Program-made: the position numbers and the translations under genes
In this document: positions 26,892-34,988 of the stretch, piece by piece
How the letters are laid out: the number at the start of each line of letters is the position of its first letter
Position numbering within the stretch: the first letter of the stretch is position 1
The notes under the pieces: model-generated
Seen by the model: the letters and a program-made list of their open reading frames with translations, nothing else
Told to the model about the DNA's origin: nothing
The model's database searches: none
NCBI RefSeq assembly: GCF_000214135.1
Contig: NZ_AFIE01000006.1
Span: 1-64,000 of the forward strand
Direction: 5' to 3'
DNA from: Acinetobacter sp. P8-3-8
Lineage (GTDB): Bacteria > Pseudomonadota > Gammaproteobacteria > Pseudomonadales > Moraxellaceae
Length of the DNA: 64,000 nt

Positions 26892-27965
26892 TTACCAGAA
26901 ATATTGAGCATATAAATACGTACTAAAACGATGTGCATCGTTGGTTGCTAAATCATCTGTCAAATATTTCAAACCAAAGTTTTTATGCTGTACAGATACA
27001 CCTAAAGAATGTGTCTGAGGTTCTATATGTATGCCGTATTTAAGTGGAGCAGTTTGCCAAAAGCCATTCAATTGCGCCAAAGTTAAATACTGATTTGAAA
27101 AACTACTCAGACTGATACTCCAAGGATTTGCATCGGATGTATAAGTGATTTCAGAACTGATTTTAAATGGTAATTTTTGTTTATATTGCTTGGTTTTACT
27201 CAACTGCCCAGACAAATCCATACGTGGACGACTGCTCTGATCATAAGTAATACTATATTTGGTAAATGGCGCATTATCCCAGTATAAATAACTGAAAAGA
27301 TCTTCTGCCTGAAAATAAAGATCCCAATTTTTGCCTATTTTACCTTTTAAGCCCAAATCCAAGGCATAACCATAGCCCTTATCCGTTTTGCCATCCCAAC
27401 CCAGTTCATCTTCTTTTAATGCAGGTTCATCATAACTATAGTCCAAATGACCGTTTAACCAACTGACTCGATCCATCAGTTCAGTCATATTGGTGGTTTG
27501 ACCACGCGCCTGAAATGAACCATCAACATAATGACGTCCAATCAATGCAGTCACCCCAGTGATCACTTTCCAATTGGGGTGAATATCCCAATCATAGCCA
27601 AAGCGTGCTCCAACGGTATCGACATGTTGAGCTTCCAATTCTAGTGCATAGCTTGAATTGGCATCGATAAGCTGATCATTTTGAATTTGATAATATAATT
27701 TCGCCATGTCTTCACTAAAACGTAATTGGTAGTCATAAGACCATACCCAACCCATCGTCCAATGATCTTGTTGCGTTTCGAGTTTCATTTTGCCCGAAGC
27801 AAACGCATTCTTCCCCTTTTCCAAATGTGGCGTATCCCAATCATTCAAAAAAGCATGGACTGAAACAGGATCGCTATACAATTCTGCATTCAATGAAAAT
27901 TGTGCTGATTTTTCCGCAAAACATACTGTAGGAAACAGCGTTAGAAATATAATTTTTTTATTCAT
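26892..27965 (-). CDS. Uncharacterised outer-membrane beta-barrel protein
   Basis: A 357-residue protein with a signal peptide (MNKKIIFLTLFPTVCFA) and alternating aromatic strands with Trp/Tyr belts, ending in YLYAQYFW. The terminal aromatic residue and the strand pattern indicate an outer-membrane beta-barrel of perhaps 14-16 strands. I do not recognise the family. It lies 49 bases downstream of a large lipoprotein gene on the same strand and is probably co-transcribed with it. It could be a porin, a lipid transporter or a secretion/assembly barrel for the partner. Confidence 0.7.
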   Translation of the reverse strand: MNKKIIFLTLFPTVCFAEKSAQFSLNAELYSDPVSVHAFLNDWDTPHLEKGKNAFASGKMKLETQQDHWTMGWVWSYDYQLRFSEDMAKLYYQIQNDQLIDANSSYALELEAQHVDTVGARFGYDWDIHPNWKVITGVTALIGRHYVDGSFQARGQTTNMTELMDRVSWLNGHLDYSYDEPALKEDELGWDGKTDKGYGYALDLGLKGKIGKNWDLYFQAEDLFSYLYWDNAPFTKYSITYDQSSRPRMDLSGQLSKTKQYKQKLPFKISSEITYTSDANPWSISLSSFSNQYLTLAQLNGFWQTAPLKYGIHIEPQTHSLGVSVQHKNFGLKYLTDDLATNDAHRFSTYLYAQYFW

Positions 27966-28014
27966 TTAATATAAAAGAAGACAGCGCATGCTGTCCTCTT
28001 CTCACGAGTCTAAA

Positions 28015-29430
28015 TTATGGAGTGATATAAACAATGGTATTATCAATAAATTTCACAGCATATTGCTCTGAAGAGTTTTTGGTAATTGTTCCATAACTTG
28101 TTGTTCCAACTTTTACATCAGCCGTACTAAAGTTTTTAATATCAGCAATTTGAACAAATGCGCCATTTTTATGCTTGATCACACTGCTCACCACTGGTTT
28201 TTCTTGCTTAATATCTTGTGAAGTAAACTCAATGTCCAATGCATTTTTATCAACCGAAACTGCAACATTTGCAGTCCCTTTTAAATAATCAGCACGCTTT
28301 GCAGTCACATCAATGCTAAACGGCGTTGGGGTTGCATGAGCACCTTTTAATTTACCTGACAATTTAACGGCTAAATCTGCATTAATAAAATTAAGCGCAG
28401 TTTCTTGACCTGCACTAATATCAATGACTTTGGTTAAATCATTATTGAGTTTAATACTTGCATCAAGATCTAAGACTTCTTGTAAATATGCAACCTGACC
28501 TTTTAAAACCAACTCAGATGGTATTAATTGTTCAAACGTTGACTGACCATTAGAGAATTTCACATTTTTTGCTGAAGATGAAACTTCACTCAATGTTGCT
28601 TTTACATCTGCACTTTCAAAGACTAAACCTTTTAATTGTAATGATACTTGATTTGGCAAAGTCTCTTGATTTTCCAAAGTATTAGCGGCTGGGTACACCA
28701 ACTTAGCCGTACTGTCTGCAGTAAAGCTGAATTTAGCTTTTTGCTGTGCAGCATTGGTGATGTCAATCGCACCACCATTTGCAATTTTAAAGTTATAGGT
28801 GCTTTGATTTGCGATAAAAGGAGCTTCAAGCACAAGATTGGTCACGTTTACTTTAGCTTGGTTCGCATAGACAAAGTTTTCTTTATTGGTTAACCAATCT
28901 GGGTTATCCCAATCCCATGTATTTGGTTCTTTAAATTCATCCCAGTACGCAACATCGGCAGCACCCGTTACTTTGACTGAATTACCTGTTACCTGAATTT
29001 GCAATGTATTATTTTTTATGTCATATCCTAGAGGATATTGACTTTTAATCGCATCATTTTTTAACAATAGCTCTAATTCAGCCGCACTATATTGCTTAGT
29101 TTTGCCTTGCGCATCTTCCATAGCAAGCCCTGCAAGCGTAAGCACGATGTCAGCTGCACGACTTAAATCAGAAGCAGTATTATTGATCACTTCGACAGGT
29201 GTTTTATAATTATCAGCAATATCTTGAAAACCATCATAATATGAAATAATTGCTTTAGTCGTTTCAACCAATTGTTTCGCTTTGTCCAAATCTGAAACAG
29301 GTGTAGTTACATCACCTCCCCCTGTGCTTCCTCCATTTGAACCACCGCCACTTGATGAGCCACCCCCACCTCCGCAAGCAACCAAAGCTGTACTACACAT
29401 AATCACAAGTAATGTTTTTTTAAATAACAT
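28015..29430 (-). CDS. Large surface-type lipoprotein with Gly/Ser linker
   Basis: A 471-residue lipoprotein with the lipobox LVAC (Cys19) followed by a flexible Gly/Ser run (to about residue 40) that would lift the body away from the membrane. The rest is rich in Thr, Ala, Asn and beta-strand-like repeats (for example TADVAYWDEF-like, SADVKATLSE, NADLAVKLSGKL). It has no enzyme motif I recognise. It is the first gene of a two-gene unit with the beta-barrel protein. The Gly/Ser spacer after the lipidated cysteine is common in surface-exposed lipoproteins. Confidence 0.75.
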   Translation of the reverse strand: MLFKKTLLVIMCSTALVACGGGGGSSSGGGSNGGSTGGGDVTTPVSDLDKAKQLVETTKAIISYYDGFQDIADNYKTPVEVINNTASDLSRAADIVLTLAGLAMEDAQGKTKQYSAAELELLLKNDAIKSQYPLGYDIKNNTLQIQVTGNSVKVTGAADVAYWDEFKEPNTWDWDNPDWLTNKENFVYANQAKVNVTNLVLEAPFIANQSTYNFKIANGGAIDITNAAQQKAKFSFTADSTAKLVYPAANTLENQETLPNQVSLQLKGLVFESADVKATLSEVSSSAKNVKFSNGQSTFEQLIPSELVLKGQVAYLQEVLDLDASIKLNNDLTKVIDISAGQETALNFINADLAVKLSGKLKGAHATPTPFSIDVTAKRADYLKGTANVAVSVDKNALDIEFTSQDIKQEKPVVSSVIKHKNGAFVQIADIKNFSTADVKVGTTSYGTITKNSSEQYAVKFIDNTIVYITP

Positions 29431-29712
29431 GAGATACCCTTTTGTTATATATAAATGAATAAAAGTAATTTTTCGTAAATATAAAGCATGTTAAAAATAT
29501 ATCGTAATTCACATGTTTTCAATAAAAATATGTATAAATCAATTAAATTATTTTAATAATAAACACTTATGTAAACCAATCAATTAAAAAGTATAAAATT
29601 AATTCAATATTTTTCACAGAGAATGAATTACATAAATAAATACTGAATTCATAAAAAATACATATTCTATAATATTTCAATCTAATCAATATCATTCAAA
29701 CATCGACCATAG

Positions 29713-29752
29713 TTACCCACAATTTCTGTGGATAAGCATGTGTTTATCCACA
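29713..29752. promoter_or_regulatory. DnaA-box cluster, copy 1
   Basis: Three DnaA boxes: TTACCCACA (29713-29721), inverted TTATCCACA (29727-29735) and direct TTATCCACA (29744-29752). The last two form a 10-bp inverted repeat. Starts are spaced 14 and 17 bases, exactly as in copy 2. It lies in the 415-base AT-rich gap between the divergent lipoprotein and L,D-transpeptidase genes. The rest of that gap shows no ORF. Confidence 0.75.
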
Positions 29753-29845
29753 GGATAAATCCAAAATCACAAATCAACTACAGCTTTCACATTTAAAATG
29801 AATAAAATTTATACAGCACACAAATTTTACAATTCAAAAATTTAA

Positions 29846-30445
29846 ATGAATAAGAAATATAGTTTTGTATTCGCCATCATCTTTGCAATCGCATTGATGG
29901 GCGTATTTGCCTATCAAAAATATAACCAGTTTATTCCGACTGCAAAGGCTTCAATTCACGTACAAAATTTTTCTGACCATGACATCGATAGAATTCGCCA
30001 AACAACACCAATTACCGCTGTCGAAGTATTCAAAGCAGACCGTGTCATTAAGTTAATGCATCATCAGCAAACCATTCAAAGCTACCCGATGCGTTTAGGT
30101 TTTGATCCCATTGGACACAAAGTCAAAGAAGGTGATGGCAAAACACCTGAAGGGCACTATATTTTAGATTGGCGCAATCCTAAAAGCGCTTTTTATAAAT
30201 CGCTGCATGTGTCTTATCCAAATGCTCACGATCAAAACAAGGCGCAACAGCTTGGTGTTTCTGCTGGTGGTGATATTATGATTCACGGGTCAGCTACCAC
30301 TGCACAAATCGAAAAATTACCCAGTTTAATGCGTTATTTGCCACGAAATGATTGGACTTGGGGCTGTATTGCTGTAAGAAATATCGATATGGATGAGATA
30401 TGGAAATTAGTCGATGATGGGGCAACCATTACGATTTACCCATAA
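29846..30445 (+). CDS. L,D-transpeptidase (YkuD family)
   Basis: A 199-residue membrane-anchored enzyme that crosslinks peptidoglycan or attaches proteins to it. An N-terminal signal anchor covers residues about 6-23. The YkuD domain (about 55-198) has the catalytic motif: His147 (IMIHGS) and Cys174 in DWTWGCIAVRN. GDGKTPEGHYILDWRNP is typical of the family. It is followed 42 bases later by the MmcQ/YjbR gene. It may be periplasm-facing and Lpp-independent, as in other Acinetobacter LD-transpeptidases. Confidence 0.88.
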   Translation: MNKKYSFVFAIIFAIALMGVFAYQKYNQFIPTAKASIHVQNFSDHDIDRIRQTTPITAVEVFKADRVIKLMHHQQTIQSYPMRLGFDPIGHKVKEGDGKTPEGHYILDWRNPKSAFYKSLHVSYPNAHDQNKAQQLGVSAGGDIMIHGSATTAQIEKLPSLMRYLPRNDWTWGCIAVRNIDMDEIWKLVDDGATITIYP

Positions 30446-30487
30446 ACGATTTTTATCCGTCAACGTTTTACAAGTGAGAAGAAGAAA

Positions 30488-30868
30488 ATGAACGGCGATG
30501 AAATCCAAAAATTTGCTTTTGAAGTAGCAGCGCAACTGCCTAAGGCTGAACTAGATTATCCTTTTGGCGAAGATATCTCTGTCTATAAGGTCATGGATAA
30601 AATGTTTCTGCTCAGCTCTACATTACAGGGCAATAAAATCATTAATTTAAAAGTTCAGCCTGAGCATGGTGAAATGTTACGAGATACTTATCCATCTATT
30701 CGTACGGGTTACCACATGAATAAAAGACATTGGATTACAGTTTATGCAGGAGATCTCATTACTCCTGAATTAATTGAAGATTTAGTAAAAAGCTCTTATG
30801 AATTGGTTGTGAATAAACTGACCAAAGCACAAAAACAGGTCTTAGAAATCCACCGTCAAATTAAATAA
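30488..30868 (+). CDS. MmcQ/YjbR family protein
   Basis: A 126-residue protein of the MmcQ/YjbR (CyaY-like fold) family. Visible signatures are LDYPFGEDISVYKVMDKMF near the N-terminus, NLKVQPEHGEMLR, and YHMNKRHWITV. The family is often called DNA-binding, but the function is not settled. A good GAAGAA-type site precedes the ATG. It follows the L,D-transpeptidase in the same direction. Confidence 0.88.
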   Translation: MNGDEIQKFAFEVAAQLPKAELDYPFGEDISVYKVMDKMFLLSSTLQGNKIINLKVQPEHGEMLRDTYPSIRTGYHMNKRHWITVYAGDLITPELIEDLVKSSYELVVNKLTKAQKQVLEIHRQIK

Positions 30869-30932
30869 AATGATTGAGAATAAAATGATCTTAAATAGGT
30901 TTCTTACGTAAATCGAGTTGTGATGAACGTTG

Positions 30933-31238
30933 TTAATCTAAAATCGCTTTTATAACATAAACAATTAGGCGAAATGGATAAGTGATCAGATTGAAAAAAC
31001 CTGTAATTAACCAATCATCAAATAAAAAAATATCCCAACTGTCAGATATGCGACTTTTTCGCCCTTGTGCATAAGGTGCAATAAAGTAAGTAAGTATAAA
31101 AAATATAACCATCAAAATCAGTAAAATATAATGCGTCATTCCAGTCACAAAGAAACTGATACCAGAAGCAAAACCTGCAATAAAACACAAGATGGCTAAA
31201 AAGCGGCGGGTATAATAATAATCTGGAGAGTTTGACAT
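30933..31238 (-). CDS. Small membrane protein, unrecognised
   Basis: A 101-residue protein starting MSNSPDYYYTRRF (ATG 31238; an in-frame ATG at 31265 gives nine more residues). Two or three hydrophobic helices are visible, covering about 14-31, 35-55 and 79-98. Between them is a basic stretch, APYAQGRKSRISD. No family is recognised. It converges with the MmcQ/YjbR gene. Confidence 0.6.
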   Translation of the reverse strand: MSNSPDYYYTRRFLAILCFIAGFASGISFFVTGMTHYILLILMVIFFILTYFIAPYAQGRKSRISDSWDIFLFDDWLITGFFNLITYPFRLIVYVIKAILD

Positions 31239-31495
31239 ATTGGATACTATTCTTATTTTATGCACGGATTGTATATCGACTTTTTACTGCTATTCATCCA
31301 TTTTTTCAAGTGAGTCCAATATTTAACAATGGCTTTTTGCTATTTTCCTTATGCATTTATTTTAAAAATCATATTTACATAAGCACATAAACAATCATTT
31401 TAAACAAGCCATGAATTATTACCAAATGGAATAATTATAAAAATGATTTTCTATATGTCCATTTATTCAACAATAAATTTTAAAGTTATTCACTT

Positions 31496-31535
31496 TTACC
31501 CACAAATTCTGTGGATAAACCTGTGTTTATCCACA
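31496..31535. promoter_or_regulatory. DnaA-box cluster, copy 2
   Basis: TTACCCACA (31496-31504), inverted TTATCCACA (31510-31518) and direct TTATCCACA (31527-31535), with the same order, orientation and spacing (14 and 17 bases) as copy 1. It sits just downstream of the baeR stop in the gap before the small membrane protein. The flanks of the two copies differ, while the box core is nearly identical. Confidence 0.75.
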
Positions 31536-31560
31536 ATTCAAAATAGATTATGTCGAAAAG

Positions 31561-32247
31561 TTAATCTTCTGGATATTCAAAACGGTAACCTACACCATAA
31601 ACCGCTTGCACCCATTCATGGCGATTTCCTGTTTCCGCTGCCTCTGATATTTTACGTCTTAAGTTCTTGATATGACTATCAATAACACGGTCAGCAACAT
31701 CAAAACTATCCGGGTTAATATGGTCTAAAAGTTGCGCACGAGAATAGACTTGGCCTAAATGTTCGAGGAAAAGCTCTAATAAGCGGAATTCAGTTGGCGT
31801 TAAATTCAACGACTTTTGTTGATACCAGATTCGTTGTTGTGCTTTATCAATGCGGAATAAGTCATTATTTTCAGGTTCAGCTTTGCGCTCTAAACGGCGC
31901 AGTACCGCTTGAACACGAGCAACCAATTCTTTTGGACTGAATGGTTTACACACATAATCATCTGCCCCCATATTTAAGCCCAGAACACGATCAATCTCTT
32001 CAGTACGTGCAGTTACCATAATAATCGGTAGATCTGTCTGTTCACGTACTTTACGGCAAATGGTGAGACCATCCATACGCGGAACCATCAAGTCTAAGAC
32101 CATTAAGCTCGGTTTACGCTGTAAAAAGCTATCATATGCGTCCTGACCATCATGGAACATACTCACTTCAAAGCCTGCGGCTTCAAGATAATCTCGTACC
32201 AATTGCGCAAGTTCAACTTCATCTTCTACCAGCATGATATGTTTCAT
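31561..32247 (-). CDS. baeR: Response regulator BaeR
   Basis: An OmpR/PhoB-type regulator that in Acinetobacter controls efflux systems such as AdeABC and envelope-stress genes. The receiver domain has the phospho-acceptor Asp52 (MVLDLMVPRMDG) and conserved Lys in VCKPFSPKE. The winged-helix domain (about 130-225) has LTPTEFRLLELF and VDSHIKNLRRK-like recognition (seen as VIDSHIKNLRRKI). Its 228 residues closely follow the A. baumannii BaeR as I remember it. It lies 15 bases after baeS on the same strand. Confidence 0.95.
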   Translation of the reverse strand: MKHIMLVEDEVELAQLVRDYLEAAGFEVSMFHDGQDAYDSFLQRKPSLMVLDLMVPRMDGLTICRKVREQTDLPIIMVTARTEEIDRVLGLNMGADDYVCKPFSPKELVARVQAVLRRLERKAEPENNDLFRIDKAQQRIWYQQKSLNLTPTEFRLLELFLEHLGQVYSRAQLLDHINPDSFDVADRVIDSHIKNLRRKISEAAETGNRHEWVQAVYGVGYRFEYPED

Positions 32248-32262
32248 GTTGTGCTTTTCCTT

Positions 32263-33930
32263 TTAACTCTTTGTATGTTTTGAAAATGTCAGTTTGCAAC
32301 GCAAACCACCTAAAGGTGAATGATCAAACGTGAGTTGACCACCTAAAGCCTGTGCAATTTTACCTGATAATGCTAAACCTAAACCTGTACCACCAGTGCT
32401 ACGGGTTCGTGAGTCATCTACACGATAAAAACGTTCACCTAAACGTGCAATTTGTTCATCGGTTAAACCAAATGGGCTATCGTCAACAATCACACTCCAC
32501 GAGTGTTCATCTTGTTCAGTATGCACTCGAACCTCACCATCCGCTTCAGTATAACGAATACTATTGCCCAACAAGTTGACCATAATTTGCTTAAAACGAT
32601 CTATATCTAATTGTAATTTTGCACCTTGACCAGATGCTGAGATCGATAAATTTGCCTGTTCAAATTTAGGTTTAAAATTTTCAATCTCTTGTAAAACCAC
32701 AGTCCATGGGTCAATTTCAGCAAAATAGCATTTCAATTGCTGTGCCTCAGCTTGTGCTAAATCGGCAAGATCCTGTGTTAATTTTTTCAAACTGGTGACC
32801 TGTCTGAGCATCGCATCGAAATGTTCAGGTGTAGGCTTACGAATCCCATCTTGCATGGCTTCAATTTGAGCTTGTAGTACAGCCAAAGGTGTTTTTAACT
32901 CATGTGAAGTATCCGCAACCCATTGACGGCGTGAGGTTTCATGCTGATCCAAGATCGTTGCAAGTTGATTAATTTCTGTTGATAAATCACCTAATTCATC
33001 ATTACGTTTAATCATGACTTGATGTTGAAAATTACCTTTGGTCAATTCACGGGTAGCATTTAATAAGCGTTGAATCGGTTGTTTAAAATAAGTTGCCAAT
33101 AACAATGCTGCAACTAAACTGCTTAAAAAGCTTAGAATATAAATTAATACTAAATAACGTTTTTGATTACTAAAGAAATTGATACTCAGTGCATCATCCT
33201 GATCTAAAACTGGTTTTAATCCGAGATAACCGACAATTTTGTCATTCACCAAAATCGGTCGATAAGACACCTGATCATCGGAAGGTTCACCCAATACGAA
33301 TTGATGTTTAACGTCGTACAAAGACAGACGTGAACTTAAACCCAAACGATCTGGCATAGAAATGAAACGTTTCTTTCCATCTTTTTGCTCAGCAGATACC
33401 ATCGTTGAGCTTTTATTCTTAGCATTTTTATCAGGTGGCTTAAACATGCTCTGATTTGAACTTAATGGAAATTTTAACCCTTCGAATGGCTGATACGCAG
33501 AAGGAAGGTTTTCTTCTAAAATTTTTAATTCAGCTTGATCAATCTGCTTTTTAGCTGGCGCTCCCATATCCTGCGCTACAGGATTAAGCATGGTATGTTC
33601 TTTAAAATAGCGTTGTTGCAAGGCAATATCGTACTGACGACGTAACCACCAGCGTGATAATTTATCATAATCATCAGGTGCAGCCTGCCCTTCAATTTGA
33701 AGAATTTGCGCTTGAACTGCATTGCCCCAGTCGTGATAAACACCATAAACATCTGCCAAATTTTCAATCAAATGATCGAGTTTTTGCATTTCTACATCTG
33801 CAACATATTTGGCAAAGTTTTTTTGCATCGTCCAATGTAAAACGCTCAAACTGACTGTGGTAATTAACAACGTGGTTAATAACACGGTCAGAAAGAGACG
33901 CAGTGCAATGGGGACTCGGCGTATTTTCAA
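32263..33930 (-). CDS. baeS: Sensor histidine kinase BaeS
   Basis: The membrane sensor that phosphorylates BaeR. Layout: a first membrane helix (about 10-31), a large periplasmic sensor (about 35-250), a second helix (about 253-275), HAMP (about 276-328), the H-box TSHELKTPLAVLQAQ with the phospho-His near residue 344, and an ATPase domain with NLLGNSIRYT and TGGTGLGLALSGK. The G1 box reads VDDSPFGL, slightly unusual for the D-x-G-x-G pattern. It is the first gene of the baeS-baeR operon and diverges from a lipoprotein gene across 135 bases. Confidence 0.93.
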   Translation of the reverse strand: MKIRRVPIALRLFLTVLLTTLLITTVSLSVLHWTMQKNFAKYVADVEMQKLDHLIENLADVYGVYHDWGNAVQAQILQIEGQAAPDDYDKLSRWWLRRQYDIALQQRYFKEHTMLNPVAQDMGAPAKKQIDQAELKILEENLPSAYQPFEGLKFPLSSNQSMFKPPDKNAKNKSSTMVSAEQKDGKKRFISMPDRLGLSSRLSLYDVKHQFVLGEPSDDQVSYRPILVNDKIVGYLGLKPVLDQDDALSINFFSNQKRYLVLIYILSFLSSLVAALLLATYFKQPIQRLLNATRELTKGNFQHQVMIKRNDELGDLSTEINQLATILDQHETSRRQWVADTSHELKTPLAVLQAQIEAMQDGIRKPTPEHFDAMLRQVTSLKKLTQDLADLAQAEAQQLKCYFAEIDPWTVVLQEIENFKPKFEQANLSISASGQGAKLQLDIDRFKQIMVNLLGNSIRYTEADGEVRVHTEQDEHSWSVIVDDSPFGLTDEQIARLGERFYRVDDSRTRSTGGTGLGLALSGKIAQALGGQLTFDHSPLGGLRCKLTFSKHTKS

Positions 33931-34065
33931 AACAGATCTCTCATTTTTCTTCTCATTTCAACATTGTACTCAACACTCGCTCAAAATACTCTCCATTGTT
34001 TCTACATCATTATTATTTAATCTTTAACGCATAGACAGCATCTACAAAAATCTTGGAGAAATACA

Positions 34066-34695
34066 ATGAAAGCAATGACAAAAATCGCTTTGGTGACAGC
34101 AAGTCTTTTAAGCATGGGGGCATTAACTGCCTGTCAATCGACTCAAGGTCCTAAAGAAGAACATCAAGGTCGTATGATGGGTGGTCATCACCACGATCAT
34201 AAAAAAATGTCACCTGAAGAGCGTGAGCAAATGAAACAAATGCGTGCGCAACATAAAGAAATGCGTAAGCAAATGAAAAACGCTTGTGACGGCAAAACCA
34301 TTGGACAAGCTGTTCAAGTAAAAGCGGGTGATAAAACCATAGATGGCACATGTAATATCGTATTCAAAGCAGATCGCAAAACAAAAGACGAAATGAAAAG
34401 TCGCTTTGGTCAGGATAAAGAACATCGCATGATGCGTCACGATGGTTCACGTATGAAAGATATGACTGAAGAACAACGTGCTCAAATTCAACAACAATTT
34501 GAACAAAAGCGTGCTGAACGTAAAGCGCAATGGGACGCTGTACAAAAAGCGTGTGTAGGACAGCCTGCGGATAAAGCGATCCAAGTAAAATTAGGTGACA
34601 AACTTTTAGACGGTAAATGTGTTGTGAAATTCCAACCACAATTCAAAGCAGACGGCAAAATACCAACTGTAGCGCCTATGCCACCAAAAGCTTAA
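34066..34695 (+). CDS. Lipoprotein with internally duplicated two-cysteine module
   Basis: A 209-residue lipoprotein with lipobox LTAC (Cys23), then a His/Met/Lys-rich region (HHHDHKKM). It consists of two copies of a module (about 48-101 and 133-190). Each has a charged helix beginning MSPEE or MTEEQ, then a segment with two cysteines exactly 22 residues apart (Cys74/Cys96; Cys163/Cys185) and the shared core QVK-GDK--DG-C. Helix composition and position recall the Spy/CpxP periplasmic chaperones, but this is only a resemblance. It is divergent from baeS, which suggests envelope-stress control. Confidence 0.75.
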   Translation: MKAMTKIALVTASLLSMGALTACQSTQGPKEEHQGRMMGGHHHDHKKMSPEEREQMKQMRAQHKEMRKQMKNACDGKTIGQAVQVKAGDKTIDGTCNIVFKADRKTKDEMKSRFGQDKEHRMMRHDGSRMKDMTEEQRAQIQQQFEQKRAERKAQWDAVQKACVGQPADKAIQVKLGDKLLDGKCVVKFQPQFKADGKIPTVAPMPPKA

Positions 34696-34711
34696 TCTCA
34701 TATTTTCTTAC

Positions 34712-34737
34712 AAAGGTGCTTTTTAGCACCTTTTTTA
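34712..34737 (+). terminator. Rho-independent terminator after the duplicated lipoprotein gene
   Basis: AAAGGTGC pairs with GCACCTTT around a six-base loop, with a T-run behind. Confidence 0.9.
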
Positions 34738-34958
34738 TTGGACATATATTTTTACGATTTTGACTATGTGTGCGCTTATTTTTTCCTTAAAACTGTTTAC
34801 ACTCAAAGCACTTACAATATTCAAGCTATTTTTCTTTGACTTTACAGTCACAGAGAATTAACCATCAAATACTTGTACGTGACTACAAGATGTAGCACGA
34901 TGTAATAGAGCAAGTATGTGTCACCGAAGACACGCATCGTATTTATTAGGATTATAAA

Positions 34959-34974
34959 TCTGGTCTAACCAGTA
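34959..34974. promoter_or_regulatory. FadR-like palindrome in the leader of the first acyl-CoA dehydrogenase
   Basis: ATCTGGTCTAACCAGT contains perfect CTGGT/ACCAG arms around three bases and is very close to known FadR operators (ATCTGGTACGACCAGAT-type). It lies 15-30 bases before the ATG. The upstream 250 bases are otherwise non-coding. Which regulator binds it in Acinetobacter is not known to me. Confidence 0.45.
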
Positions 34975-34988
34975 TTGAGGAAACCGAT

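Noticed and set aside
29713-29752. DnaA boxes as the chromosomal origin oriC
   Set aside because: No dnaA, dnaN, rpmH or gidA gene is near, and there is no clear AT-rich unwinding region with many boxes; a titration-type or regulatory site is likelier.
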